This document shows, in pieces, positions 51,381 through 60,882 of a stretch of 64,000 nt of DNA (positions are counted from its first letter, which is position 1; each line of letters begins with the position of its first letter). The notes under the pieces were generated by a model. That model was not told where the DNA came from and did no database searches. It saw only the letters and a list, made by a program, of their open reading frames with translations. Origin of the DNA: Paenibacillus psychroresistens (lineage in GTDB: Bacteria > Bacillota > Bacilli > Paenibacillales > NBRC-103111); assembly GCF_009728935.1 (NCBI RefSeq), contig NZ_CP034235.1, positions 5,717,501 through 5,781,500 on the forward strand. Reading direction: 5' to 3'. The position numbers and the translations under genes were made by a program.

Positions 51381-51989
51381 TTATATAGTAGTTTGAATAA
51401 TTTTCGCAACAATTACAGCCTGCGCTTGTTCGCCCATTGCATTATAATGAAAGCCGTCATCTACGCGATACTCGCTTTTACCAAGCATTTCTGTATATAG
51501 ATCGTTTACCTTAATCTTGTATTTAAGTGCTAAACGCTCCATAACCTCGTTCCGATTCAACACCTGATTATTCACTTCGTCTAGCAATTCTGTCGGAAGG
51601 TTTTGTTTAGTTACAGGTGTCGATAGAGCTAAAATAACTTTAGAAGCGTCCAAATAATCTAAAATATGTAGAATTGTTTTTTCCAAATGAAGCTCATATT
51701 GCTCTGTGGTCAAATGAAAGCCATGCAGCCCATTGTTAAAATGAATCGCATCGTACTTCGCATTATTAAGCTTAAGCATATGATCCAATTCAATGATGAA
51801 GATAGGATTGTCTAACGCTCGTGAGGATGACAACTGGTCTGCATAAATCTCACCTTTGAGCTGTTCATTCACATAAGGACGATAAGCTCGCGAAATCGAA
51901 TCTCCAACTAGCAGCACTCTTTTAATACCTTGCTGTGGTGCTTCCTGCCACCAAAAATCACACCATTCATACTGCTCAAGCTGTACCAA
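51381..51989 (-). CDS. SGNH/GDSL hydrolase
   Basis: 202 residues from TTG 51989 (GGGAGG 7 nt upstream). Catalytic KRVLLVGDSISRAY (Ser), HFNNGLHGF (block with Asn), and Asp/His in VDDGFHYNAMGEQAQ. Typical of intracellular acetylxylan- or rhamnogalacturonan-type esterases. Together with the SASA esterase it suggests an acetylated polysaccharide substrate. Confidence 0.87.
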   Translation of the reverse strand: MVQLEQYEWCDFWWQEAPQQGIKRVLLVGDSISRAYRPYVNEQLKGEIYADQLSSSRALDNPIFIIELDHMLKLNNAKYDAIHFNNGLHGFHLTTEQYELHLEKTILHILDYLDASKVILALSTPVTKQNLPTELLDEVNNQVLNRNEVMERLALKYKIKVNDLYTEMLGKSEYRVDDGFHYNAMGEQAQAVIVAKIIQTTI

Positions 51990-52042
51990 TATGTAACCTC
52001 CCTTTACTAACTCATTTAATATTATAATTAATAATAGCTGCT

Positions 52043-53917
52043 TTAACCAGACATTTCTTCTATAAAAGATTGCTTTATTAAAAGCTTTCGAGTCCCTATT
52101 TGTTCTGATCTAATTGTTGTAAGTAATACCCGATAAACCGTATCACCCCAATTTTTGCGCAATCGGCTTTCGGTTAGTTCAATTCTCTCAAAGTTTATTA
52201 AAAGCTGCTCGGAATCATAGCTGACCGTTACACGTTTTCCCATTGCATATTCTAGTTCAAACATTCCGGGTGCAATATTAAGCGGCTCGCATAGGGTCAT
52301 CAAGCTAAATGAAACGGATGCTGAAGCCTCCGAGTCCAACACATAATCGTCTATTATTTGAATCGAAGCGTCAGCTCCCCTATTCAGTCTGCAAGTCCGC
52401 TGCCAGAAAACAACTCCTGCTTCTGACGGATAAGCATCCTCAATATTAAGCAGCAGCTCTGCACAGCTTTCACTCAACTGGCATTCTGCTTTTGCCGCAT
52501 AATAGGCTGGACCATTTTTCTGCAAAATACCGTTAATAGTCGGACAATTGTGATATTGAGATTACAAATACCATATTTCGTAACGCTCAGCGCTGAAGGT
52601 TTTTGCTGTATATTCCTCGGTTCCCAAGTCTATAAAAACAGGGAGTCCATCAGCATACACAATAAAATTACCAACATCATTATGATTGTGCGGCTCGTTA
52701 TTCGTCCCACCTTTTGCAGCTAGATAAAGACCCTGCTCACTTCCTTCGCTTTCCCTTGCTGTCATTACCTGCGAATGCTCCATCCAAGCCTCACGAATGT
52801 AAGGCGCTTTGAATTCCGTCGATTCACACTCTATGAATAAATCCTGCAGGCAATTATACATGTTGAACCAGTTTAATTTACGTGGTATTGTTTTCTCGAC
52901 ATTTGCCCCCAGTTGAACCAAACGCTGATCGCCAATACTTAATCCATAATTATAAGCTTGCATCCCAATCGCTACACGTGCATCTCCATCAGCAAAATCA
53001 ACAAAATAATCATCATGTATATGAACCTTATAAATGTATTGGCCTATAAGCTGTACAACTGGCTCTGAGAAGATGTCGATTTCACCTGCTGAAGCCTCTT
53101 TCAAAAGCCACAAGCATGTATGTAATCCACCACCTGCTGCTCCCCAATACATCGGTCCCTCCTGACAGCATCCATCAGGCGGGTATTTGCGAATGAATAC
53201 ATCCAGACTGCGCATGATTTTGAGGATTGCAGCACAACGAGCTTCGCTGTTGCTCTCCAGCAGCAAGAAACAAACTAGCATATTGCTGTTGCACCAAGGA
53301 TTCCAATTATTGACGACAGGTGTTTCGACGAATCCCATCCACCAATAATCGTCATGCTCCATGTAAGGCTCCATTAAACGCTGGCTAATTTCAGTTTCTA
53401 TCCGTGCACAAACACGGGGAGAAATTGCATCCAGCTGCTTTTTCAACAAATTATGGACCCAAGCCAGCAGTGCTCCTGTTTCCGAGCAGCTCAAATCTAC
53501 GATACGATCTGTTGGCGAAGGCACCACTTCTTTAAAATTAGCTAGATCAAAGGGAGTCATCCATGTTGTTTCTTCACAAATACAGAAAATCCCGTTGAGA
53601 ATTTGATCGAGAAATCGCCCTTTTCCTTCTATACACTCAGCCAAAACAAAAGCACCGAGTACACTTCGGCGCTCAAAGAATGGAAAAAGAAAGCTTAAAT
53701 TATCACCCTTGCGATTATAGTTCAAGTAACGCTCAACCGTTAAAGCTGGCCAAGTAAACGACAAATACTGTTCTGCTTGAGCTACCCACTGTGGGCTTAA
53801 AGCATCTGATGCTCCAGCCCATTCTACTCGTTCTTCTGCTGAAGGGAATAGATCTAGCTCGGCTAGCGGGAGGAGCAGTTCATTTAAATCCAGATGTCCA
53901 TATTGGTCAATAAGCAT
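52043..53917 (-). pseudogene. Heparinase II/III-like polysaccharide lyase, interrupted by one in-frame TAA
   Basis: ATG 53917 has AAAGGG 8 nt upstream. The frame reads for 451 codons to TAA at 52562-52564, then continues in the same frame with no other stop to 52043. Across the stop the protein reads SAERYEIWYL, stop, SQYHNCPTINGILQ; homologues have Gln at such a place in the W-x-x-Q-S-x-YHN motif, so CAA to TAA is the likely change. N-terminal alpha toroid (QEGPMYWGAAGGG) and the C-terminal lyase sandwich (NNEPHNHNDVGNFIVYADG) are intact. Either recently inactivated, a truncated two-piece protein, or read through. It overlaps the upstream nitrilase gene by 11 nt. Confidence 0.85.
52562..52564 (-). 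other. In-frame nonsense codon (TAA) in heparinase-like gene
   Basis: Single stop separating two otherwise continuous segments of one reading frame; TTG before, TCT after. Confidence 0.9.
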
Positions 53918-55214
53918 GGCTATCACCCTTTAGTTCATATTTAAATGTCTTATAGGTATCAGGTCGTCGTTCCTTTATATATAAGCTTCTCATTTCTCCA
54001 TAAGCAGGACCTACAGATTCCCAGTAACGATTAAATTTCTCATTTAAATCTATCTCCACACAGCTCATCCCCAATGTGTTTTCTCTGCCAAATTCGCAGA
54101 GAATTTCCCCCAGCGGATTAATAATCCGGCTTGGCTGCTCACCATTCGTGCCTGCGACAACAACATAAACACCATTATCGACTGCTCGTGCCGCTGTCTG
54201 AATGGGAGCTTCACCAGCCGTTGAGATGCAGAGAATCTCGGCACCCTGCAGCCGCATGATTCGAGCTGGCTCAGAGAATACTTGATCCCAGCAAATCAGC
54301 ATGCCGACTCTACCGAAATCTGTATCGAAGACAGGATAGTCATTTCCTGGTGTAAATCCTAACTGAGCCTCTGCCATTGGCAGGTGCACCTTGCGATATT
54401 TGCCAGCTATTTGACCTTGGCGATCAAACAACAAGCTCGTATTATATACGCAAACTCCATCGCGTTCATCCAGGTTAAAAACAATATAAGTGCCATATTC
54501 TTTGGCTTTTGAGGAAATAGCTGCTGATAAATGACCTGGGATCACTTCAGGGGTATCTCTGAATAAATCATTAAAATCCGTACAACGGCTGCATTGTGCT
54601 TCCGAGATGCAGATTAGATCGGCACCAGCTTGCCCAGCAGCATCTATTCTTAATAAAATTTCGCATAAATTATGAGCCAATGCGTCAGCCGTGCCTCTTT
54701 CAGGCATATAGTAGGTCGTGGCCAGCTTCACTTTTCGTGATACAGCTCGATTTGTGATTACGAGCCTTGGATTCCTCCACTGCACCAAACCATTCTCCGA
54801 CCAACGAAATTCAAGCTCTATTTTCAGCTTAACTGCTGCTTCTGGTGCATCCATCTGTAAGCCTAATTTTCTCCAGTCGTGCGCAATTTCTTTAAGCTCA
54901 TCGACATATCCCCTATTTAGCCAATTCCCCTGGGTATCGATCCATGTATAAATTACGCTTATGCTAACCGTCTCGCTCTTCACACGCTCAGGCAAATAAT
55001 CGACACTCATGTGATAAGTAACGTTCATTGCTTGGATTGGAATTTCACACGCCTAACTCCCATAGGTATGAACATTTCCATTAGATTTAATCTGCAAATA
55101 AACCTCGTCCTCCGCTTGCACTTTAGCGAATAGGGGCCGAAGCTCTTCCCGTGGTGTCCACATTATCCAATCATCCTCTAAGAAATGCGGAACTAGGTTA
55201 TTTTCAGGCAGCAT
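53907..55214 (-). pseudogene. Nitrilase-superfamily carbon-nitrogen hydrolase with N-terminal sandwich, interrupted by one in-frame TAG
   Basis: ATG 55214 has AGGAGA 9 nt upstream. Codons 1-53 (MLPENNLVPHFLEDDWIMWT then PREELRPLF) end in TAG at 55053-55055, and the same frame continues with ACEIPIQA to the stop at 53907. Homologues begin with a D-W-x-x-W-x-PREE(I/L)-RP domain and usually have Trp where TAG lies (GSW-x-C), so TGG to TAG is likely. The catalytic triad is present downstream: Glu in ICISEAQCSR, Lys in AGKYRKVHLP, Cys in MLICWDQVFSEP. An ATG at 55028 could restart translation and keep the nitrilase domain, so activity may survive. Confidence 0.82.
55053..55055 (-). other. In-frame nonsense codon (TAG) in nitrilase-like gene
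   Basis: Single stop in an otherwise continuous frame from 55214 to 53907; AGT before, GCG after. Confidence 0.88.
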
Positions 55215-55229
55215 GTTCTCAAGTCTCCT

Positions 55230-55264
55230 ATCCTACATAATTTCCTAGATTAATTATGCAGGAT
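55230..55264 (-). promoter_or_regulatory. Inverted repeat operator upstream of the catabolic operon
   Basis: A 13-bp near-perfect inverted repeat (55230-55242 with 55252-55264, one G-U) with a 9-nt spacer, 16 nt before the operon's first start. A CATAAT -10-like element overlaps its distal arm. Position fits a repressor site or a 5' hairpin. Confidence 0.5.
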
Positions 55265-55317
55265 AGAAGTGAACAATTAAATAGGAAAATTTCGCTTTTA
55301 ATTGCCTTTTCATAGCT

Positions 55318-56799
55318 TTATTCATCCAATTGAGGGGCGAAGCGGTAATGAGTTGCTTGTTCAAAGCCGTAAGCTATTTTGATCAAGGTAGGTTCACTAA
55401 ATGCTCTACCTGAGAAAACAACTCCAAAAGGTCCTGCAGTACTGTCACCATTAGAATCCTTAACTTCTTTTACCGAATATCCAGCTGGAACTGTAATCAA
55501 TGGGTATCCCAGTCTTGCCGCAATATACAAGCCATCCACGTCTCCCGGCAGCATTAATGCGTCTAAATTATGCTGATCCAGAACATAATCAATTCCCTGA
55601 CTTAGTGCTAATTCAGAGTATTCTTGCTTCTTTTGAAGGTAAGTTTGTTCGTTTAGTGTTGTTGCTGCGGATCTTAGCAGAGTATCCTGTCCATATTTTA
55701 AAGCAACCTCAGCATGAATTTCATTATATTCAATTAATTCTTGCAAGGAATGAATCGGGACAGTATCAGCAAGCTGCGACAAATAAGCATCGAGTCCTTT
55801 TTTAAATTCGTAGGTAATGACATCATTATTCCAATTATTGCTCTCTATATGAAGCTCAACAGGATCTATGATCGTAACGCCTTTATTTCTTAGAGTTGCA
55901 ATAGCTGCCTCCATAATCGCTAGTCTACCTTCGTCTAAATTCTGATAATAATGTCTAGGAATACCTAATCTTGCTTGAGCTAAAAAGCTCTCATCTAGAA
56001 ATGGCGTGTAGTCTGTTGAAAAACGATTTCCGCTCGTTAATGTAGCTGAATCTTTATCGTCAATACCCGTTAAAGCCCCAAGAATGATTGCTGCATCTGA
56101 AACCGTTCTAGCAATTGGCCCTGGAGTATCTTGACTGCTAGAAATCGGAATAATCCCAGCTCGACTAATTAAGCCTACAGTCGGCTTGATCCCTACAAGG
56201 AGATTCTGACAAGCTGGCCCCACAATCGATCCAGCTGTTTCCGTCCCAATCGCTGCTGCTCCCAGATTCGCGGCTATCGCAGCTGCCGAACCGGAACTGG
56301 AGCCACTGATGAAAAATTCTCCCGGTCCATATGGATTCAGCACAAGTCCACCTCTTGAGCTATATCCCGCTGGCATCGAGCTAGAGATAAAATTAGACCA
56401 CTCTGACATATTCGTTTTGCCCAGTAAAACTGCTCCTGCCAATCGAAGCTTTGCTGCCACGAACGAGTCAGCTGCTGCGAACGAATTAGCTAAAGCAACC
56501 GAACCGGCACTTGTATGCATTCGATCCCCTGTATCTATATTATCCTTTAATAGGATGGGAATGCCGTGCAGCTCCCCCCTACTTCCTGTCTCTTTGCGCT
56601 CTCTATCCAAAGCCCGTGCTATCTCAAGAGCGTCGGGATTTATCTCCAAAATCGAATTAGTTATTGAATCATACTTGCTTATTCGCTCCAAATAAACCTG
56701 AACCAGATCTTCCGAGGTTATAGTGCCAGCTTCCATCGCAGCTTGCATACTTATTATATCTGCTTCTATAATCCATTCTTCCAATTTAACTCTCATCAT
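55318..56799 (-). CDS. Amidase signature family enzyme
   Basis: 493 residues. Ser-cisSer-Lys triad: Lys in IPILLKDNIDT, cis-Ser and Ser in FFISGSSSGSAAAIAANLGA and GTETAGSIVGPACQN. GELHGIPIL and GPIARTVSDAAI also belong to the signature. No signal peptide. Hydrolyses an amide of unknown nature; not GatA, since gatB/gatC are absent. GGGGAG precedes tandem ATGs. Single gene. Confidence 0.9.
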   Translation of the reverse strand: MMRVKLEEWIIEADIISMQAAMEAGTITSEDLVQVYLERISKYDSITNSILEINPDALEIARALDRERKETGSRGELHGIPILLKDNIDTGDRMHTSAGSVALANSFAAADSFVAAKLRLAGAVLLGKTNMSEWSNFISSSMPAGYSSRGGLVLNPYGPGEFFISGSSSGSAAAIAANLGAAAIGTETAGSIVGPACQNLLVGIKPTVGLISRAGIIPISSSQDTPGPIARTVSDAAIILGALTGIDDKDSATLTSGNRFSTDYTPFLDESFLAQARLGIPRHYYQNLDEGRLAIMEAAIATLRNKGVTIIDPVELHIESNNWNNDVITYEFKKGLDAYLSQLADTVPIHSLQELIEYNEIHAEVALKYGQDTLLRSAATTLNEQTYLQKKQEYSELALSQGIDYVLDQHNLDALMLPGDVDGLYIAARLGYPLITVPAGYSVKEVKDSNGDSTAGPFGVVFSGRAFSEPTLIKIAYGFEQATHYRFAPQLDE

Positions 56800-56918
56800 G
56801 AGTACTCCCCTTACAGAAAATCGTAGTTTTACTATCCAATCAACTTAACACAACTTCCTAACAGAAGGACATGGAGAGTTTAACTATAGTTGTATTTAAG
56901 GGAATACTATTGCAACAA

Positions 56919-56970
56919 AAAATAAAGGCAAACTGGAACTTTACTATTAAGTCCACTCTGCCTTTATTTT
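56919..56970 (-). terminator. Intrinsic terminator downstream of the Dabb gene
   Basis: A 12-bp perfect outer stem (56919-56930 with 56959-56970) with a long, partly paired loop; TTTTTTGTTGC follows on the minus strand. Confidence 0.75.
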
Positions 56971-56985
56971 GTGAGAACAGTCTAT

Positions 56986-57291
56986 TCATTTTCCAATCGG
57001 ATAATCGATAACCACAACATTCTCAACAAGTCCATCCAATAATTTTACAAATTGCTGGTGTGCCGGATGCGGACCGTATTGCAACAATGCCGCTTTATCT
57101 TGAAATGTTACTCGCAATCCCAATGAATAACCATGGATATTGTCAACTTCAGCTGTCTCATTTATACCTGCCGTCAATTCAATAATGCCGGGAATTTGCG
57201 TTTTGAAGTCTAATAGGACTTCAATCAGTTCCTTTGCTTTTTGCGGATTCATCTTTTCATTAAATTTAAAAGAAACCAAATGCTCATACAT
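56986..57291 (-). CDS. Dabb (stress-responsive alpha/beta barrel) domain protein
   Basis: 101 residues. MYEHLVSFKFNEKMNPQKAK, IPGIIELTAGINETAE, LGLRVTFQDKAALLQYGPHP and HQQFVKLLDGLVENVVVIDY are the dimeric Dabb fold. Function of stand-alone copies unknown. Starts 33 nt after the ABC-2 permease stop, so it may be the last gene of that operon. Confidence 0.87.
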   Translation of the reverse strand: MYEHLVSFKFNEKMNPQKAKELIEVLLDFKTQIPGIIELTAGINETAEVDNIHGYSLGLRVTFQDKAALLQYGPHPAHQQFVKLLDGLVENVVVIDYPIGK

Positions 57292-57323
57292 AGCTAAACT
57301 TTCCTCCCACTATTTAAAATTAT

Positions 57324-58106
57324 TTAAGAACCTGTAGAGCGATAATGCCTAACACCGAATTGCCAAACCAACAAGCAAGGCAGGAAGAACAATACGCCTG
57401 CGAGCGGAGTCAGCATGTATCCAATCGGATTCCCATGTGCTTTGTCCAATATAAATAGCAGCGGCAGATAGTTTACACAACCAAATGGGATGATAAACGT
57501 GAAGAAAATCCGTACCCCTTTTTGATAGATATTGAGCGGGTACTGTGCCATTTCCCTGCCCCCATCGGTAAAAACATTAGCTACTTCAAGCCCTTGAATC
57601 GTCCAAAAGCTCATGGTGGCAAATAGGATAAAAATCCCTGTGAAAATCATTACGCCTCCACCAATCATCAGTAAAATGGTAATCACTTTTACAGCGCTCC
57701 AAGTTATATCTAGATTATACAAAGCCCAAGTCAATACAAGCAAGCTCTGAGCTAACCGTCCGAACCGCGAAAACTCGAATTTAGAGCCTAGGACTTGGAT
57801 AACTGTACTTCTTGGCCGTACTAACAACCGATCAAAATCACCTCCAGCGACTAACGTGGAAAAGGCATCAAATCCGCGCGCAAAGCATTCGCTAAAAGAG
57901 AAAGCCATATGAGTAATGCCAAAACAAAGCGCTACCTCAAAAAAACTCCAGCCTTGAATTTGGCCGAACCGCTCGAACATGAAATACAAGCCTGCAAAGA
58001 CAAAAAACGGGATAAAGAACTGACCAAACATCATCAAGAAAAAAGAAGTTCGATACTGCAGCTGGGATTTGAAAATAATCAAAATATATTTGAAGTAAAG
58101 TTTCAT
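57324..58106 (-). CDS. ABC-2 type transporter permease
   Basis: 260 residues, six predicted helices (FFLMMFGQFFIPFFVFAGLY; VITILLMIGGGVMIFTGIFI). PVRxRS-like loop LLVRPRSTVIQVLGSKFEF and YPLNIYQKGVRIFFTFIIPF match the ABC2_membrane_6 (DUF990) family. Follows a second permease by 7 nt and an ATPase; together a heteromeric exporter. Confidence 0.85.
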   Translation of the reverse strand: MKLYFKYILIIFKSQLQYRTSFFLMMFGQFFIPFFVFAGLYFMFERFGQIQGWSFFEVALCFGITHMAFSFSECFARGFDAFSTLVAGGDFDRLLVRPRSTVIQVLGSKFEFSRFGRLAQSLLVLTWALYNLDITWSAVKVITILLMIGGGVMIFTGIFILFATMSFWTIQGLEVANVFTDGGREMAQYPLNIYQKGVRIFFTFIIPFGCVNYLPLLFILDKAHGNPIGYMLTPLAGVLFFLPCLLVWQFGVRHYRSTGS

Positions 58107-58113
58107 TTATCGT

Positions 58114-58917
58114 TTACCCTCCTTGTACAACAACTTGCTGCAAAGCTTTACGCATACTCAGCTTACCGATCACTAGGAGAGCAGCGAGCCAAACGAGCTG
58201 AATGAGAATTCCCCATAAAGCTTTATCTACTGGTATTTGTCCAGAGTAGACACGAAATGGAAAATCAGCTGTCAGTCGGAAAGGAAGTATGTACACTATA
58301 TTTTGCAGCCATGTTGGCATTAGCGGTATCGGTATAATCATTCCAGAGAAAAACTCTCCAGCAACTGCAATCATTAATATCGATCCAATCGGTGACATTG
58401 TCCAGAACACGGAAATGTAGATCAGCATGGAGATACTAACAATAACAAATACTCCAAGCGTCATTGTTACAAGAAAGAGCAGAAAATTTACTGGGGAGGG
58501 CGGTAGAATCAAGCGAAACGGCTGGGGAAGGAAAAAGGCAACAATGATAATCGGGAAGCAACGCAATAATGCGCTTGATACCCGTTGAGCTAGCAGCTTG
58601 GCATACCATAATTCATAAATGTTGCACGGTCTGCACATCTCATAGGCGATATTGCCGGTTGTTATCATTTGAAAAATAGTGTTATCTCGAAACCACAAAG
58701 CGATAAAGGAGAGAAAAGCCTGCTGCATCCACATGTAGGCAACCAAGTTCTGCAAGGAAATCGGTTGAGCATCACTGCTCTGACTATAAAAGGCTACAAA
58801 AATCATGATATAAACAAACCCAAAGAAAAACTGTGTAGATAAACCTGCTAATGCGGCTACCCTATACTGCAAACCAATCGTGAACTGTAGTTTCCCAACG
58901 GAGAGATAGGCTTTCAT
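58114..58917 (-). CDS. ABC-2 type transporter permease
   Basis: 267 residues, six helices (FGFVYIMIFVAFYSQSSDAQ; LLFLVTMTLGVFVIVSISML; PLMPTWLQNIVYILPFRLTA). TGNIAYEMCRPCNIYELWYAK is the cytoplasmic loop of the DUF990 family. The ATG overlaps the ATPase gene by 4 nt (ATGA). Forms a heterodimeric membrane part with the downstream permease. Confidence 0.85.
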   Translation of the reverse strand: MKAYLSVGKLQFTIGLQYRVAALAGLSTQFFFGFVYIMIFVAFYSQSSDAQPISLQNLVAYMWMQQAFLSFIALWFRDNTIFQMITTGNIAYEMCRPCNIYELWYAKLLAQRVSSALLRCFPIIIVAFFLPQPFRLILPPSPVNFLLFLVTMTLGVFVIVSISMLIYISVFWTMSPIGSILMIAVAGEFFSGMIIPIPLMPTWLQNIVYILPFRLTADFPFRVYSGQIPVDKALWGILIQLVWLAALLVIGKLSMRKALQQVVVQGG

Positions 58918-59891
58918 ATTTGATACTCCTTGTATAATTGCACAATCACTTCTTCTATCGCTCTTGCTTCAATGGAAAGATCTATTAATTCAACCTCAGC
59001 TGACAAACTAGCAATCACATCAGATATTGTTATTTGCTCGGTATTAACACTTAAAATGGCTCGTTCTGGTGACCAAGATAGCATGGATGCGCCTGGTATT
59101 TCAAAGGGATGTAGATGTTCGCGGTAATCAGCGGTGATGGTTCGTGAGGTGCCAAAGCGGTTGCGAAGCTCGTTTAGATTTCCCTGATAGAGCAATCTAC
59201 CATTACCGATTAAGAGAATTCGGTTAGCTAATGCCTCTATATCATTCATATCATGCGTGGTGAGAATAACAGTGACGCCTTTTTCTTTATTAATCGTTTT
59301 AATGAATTGACGAACAGCTATTTTACTGACAGCATCCAATCCAATCGTCGGTTCATCCAAAAAGAGAATCTTGGGATCGTGCAAGAGAGATGCTGCAATC
59401 TCACAGCGCATCCGCTGCCCCAAGCTCAGCTGGCGAACAGGTGTGTAAATGATACTGTTTAAATCGAGGGTTTCTACAAGTAAACTAAGATTGGCTTTAT
59501 ACTGCGCGTTTGGAATGTTATAAATATCCCGCAGTAACTCGAACGAATCCATTACTGGAACATCCCACCATAGCTGAGATCTTTGGCCAAAAACCACCCC
59601 AATGTTCTTAACGTACTCCACTCTTTCTTTCCAAGGATTAAACCCCATTATCAAGCAGCTTCCATGATCCGGAACCAATATCCCGCTCATTACTTTAATC
59701 GTGGTCGATTTGCCAGCCCCGTTGGGACCAATATAACCGACAATCTCTCCTTCGTTGATATGAAACGAAATATCCTGAAGTGCCTCCACATGTGTGTACT
59801 CCCGACGAAAAAGCGCTTTCATTGCTTGCCCCATGCCTGCCGATCGCTTAGCCACCTTGAAGCTTTTACTAATACTGTTCAATGATATCAA
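58914..59891 (-). CDS. ABC transporter ATP-binding protein
   Basis: 325 residues. Walker A IGPNGAGKSTTIKVMSG, Q-loop GVVFGQRSQLWWDVPVMDSF, signature QLSLGQRMRCEIAASLLHDP, Walker B ILFLDEPTIGLD and H-loop TTHDMNDIEALA. The N-terminal extension (FKVAKRSAGMGQAMKALFRR) and C-terminal 70-residue domain are typical of ATPases that pair with DUF990 permeases. Presumably export of a lipid-linked or amphiphilic compound; the substrate is not known. First gene of the operon. Confidence 0.92.
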   Translation of the reverse strand: MISLNSISKSFKVAKRSAGMGQAMKALFRREYTHVEALQDISFHINEGEIVGYIGPNGAGKSTTIKVMSGILVPDHGSCLIMGFNPWKERVEYVKNIGVVFGQRSQLWWDVPVMDSFELLRDIYNIPNAQYKANLSLLVETLDLNSIIYTPVRQLSLGQRMRCEIAASLLHDPKILFLDEPTIGLDAVSKIAVRQFIKTINKEKGVTVILTTHDMNDIEALANRILLIGNGRLLYQGNLNELRNRFGTSRTITADYREHLHPFEIPGASMLSWSPERAILSVNTEQITISDVIASLSAEVELIDLSIEARAIEEVIVQLYKEYQI

Positions 59892-60080
59892 TTGTTACCC
59901 TCCCATTATCAATCGAATTGCAGGAGAAATAATGTATCATATCCAAACTATTCCAGTCAAGAGATTTCGCGATTATTGTAAACCCAAAGGGCTTGTATTG
60001 ATTAATTATAGTAAAATGATACAATATTAATTAGCGTCATTTTCAATAAATTCTATATAAAAATCTAAGGAGTGAAACTC

Positions 60081-60509
60081 ATGTCAGTAGATGTTTATCT
60101 TAATTTTAATGGAAATACTCGTGAAGCCGTTGAGTTTTACGCAGAGGTTTTTGGGGCAGAAAAAACCAATTTTATGACCTTTGGAGAAGCGCCACCCCAT
60201 CCAGATTACGCACTACCAGAGGAAGCCAAAAATTTAGTTATGCACACAAGACTTAATATTGATGGAAGCAATGTAATGTTCTCTGATGTTTTTCCTGGTT
60301 CGCCATTTATTGCCGGAAATAATATAAGCCTTTCCATAGTTAATGCTGACATGGATGGAATGAAAGCTGCATTCGATAAACTTAAAGAAGGCGGCACTGT
60401 AGTCATGGAGCTTCAAGAAACCTTTTGGTCCAAATGCTACGGTAGCTTAACAGATAAGTTTGGGATTATTTGGCAGTTTAGTTACGATGATGGTTCAACG
60501 GTAATGTAA
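60081..60509 (+). CDS. VOC family protein, PhnB-like
   Basis: 142 residues from ATG 60081 with AAGGAG 8 nt upstream. MSVDVYLNFNGNTREAVEFY, FMTFGEAPP, NVMFSDVFPG, LSIVNADMDGMKAAFDKLKE, GSLTDKFGIIWQFSY are PhnB/YjdN-type glyoxalase-fold motifs. Enzyme or resistance role unknown. Ends at a terminator. Confidence 0.87.
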   Translation: MSVDVYLNFNGNTREAVEFYAEVFGAEKTNFMTFGEAPPHPDYALPEEAKNLVMHTRLNIDGSNVMFSDVFPGSPFIAGNNISLSIVNADMDGMKAAFDKLKEGGTVVMELQETFWSKCYGSLTDKFGIIWQFSYDDGSTVM

Positions 60510-60540
60510 TTTCTCTTAAAAACTTTCTAAAATATAAAAG

Positions 60541-60587
60541 GATATAGAACTTTTCTTATTAAAGAAAAGACTCTATATCTTTTTTTT
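60541..60587 (+). terminator. Intrinsic terminator of the VOC gene
   Basis: An imperfect 16-17-nt inverted repeat beginning GATATAGA and ending CTATATC with T8 tail, 31 nt past the stop. Confidence 0.78.
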
Positions 60588-60662
60588 GACTGCAGAAACT
60601 AATAATTTAGATTGTAAAAGGAAATATTAGAGCGAATACATAAAACATGGAGGTTATTGAAA

Positions 60663-60842
60663 ATGAATAAACAACGAGCTATAGAAATTACAAACTCTCC
60701 CGTTATGATTAATGTGACCTACAATGGAATCCCCGTCTACATCCAGCATGTAGATGAAATGCAAGAAACAGCTAGAATCTATCCAATTGATCAACCACAG
60801 AATGAACATCAGGTTTCTTTAGACAGCTTAAGTGAAGATTAA
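60663..60842 (+). CDS. sspH: Small acid-soluble spore protein, H-type
   Basis: 59 residues from ATG 60663 (GGAGG 9 nt upstream; the in-frame TTG is too near). MNKQRAIEITNSPVMINVTY, GIPVYIQHVDE and ARIYPIDQPQNEHQVSLDSL match H-type SASPs, expressed in the forespore of Bacilli. Monocistronic. Supports a spore-forming host. Confidence 0.9.
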   Translation: MNKQRAIEITNSPVMINVTYNGIPVYIQHVDEMQETARIYPIDQPQNEHQVSLDSLSED

Positions 60843-60853
60843 AAACACACATT

Positions 60854-60878
60854 GGCTGCCTTTTAGGTAGCCTTTTTT
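60854..60878 (+). terminator. Intrinsic terminator of sspH
   Basis: A 7-bp stem with one G-U (60854-60860 with 60866-60872), TTTTA loop and T6 tail, 11 nt past the stop. Confidence 0.85.
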
Positions 60879-60882
60879 ACAT

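Noticed and set aside
52525..52564. Frameshift as cause of the split heparinase-like gene
   Set aside because: The downstream piece is in exactly the same frame; a single nonsense codon is sufficient.
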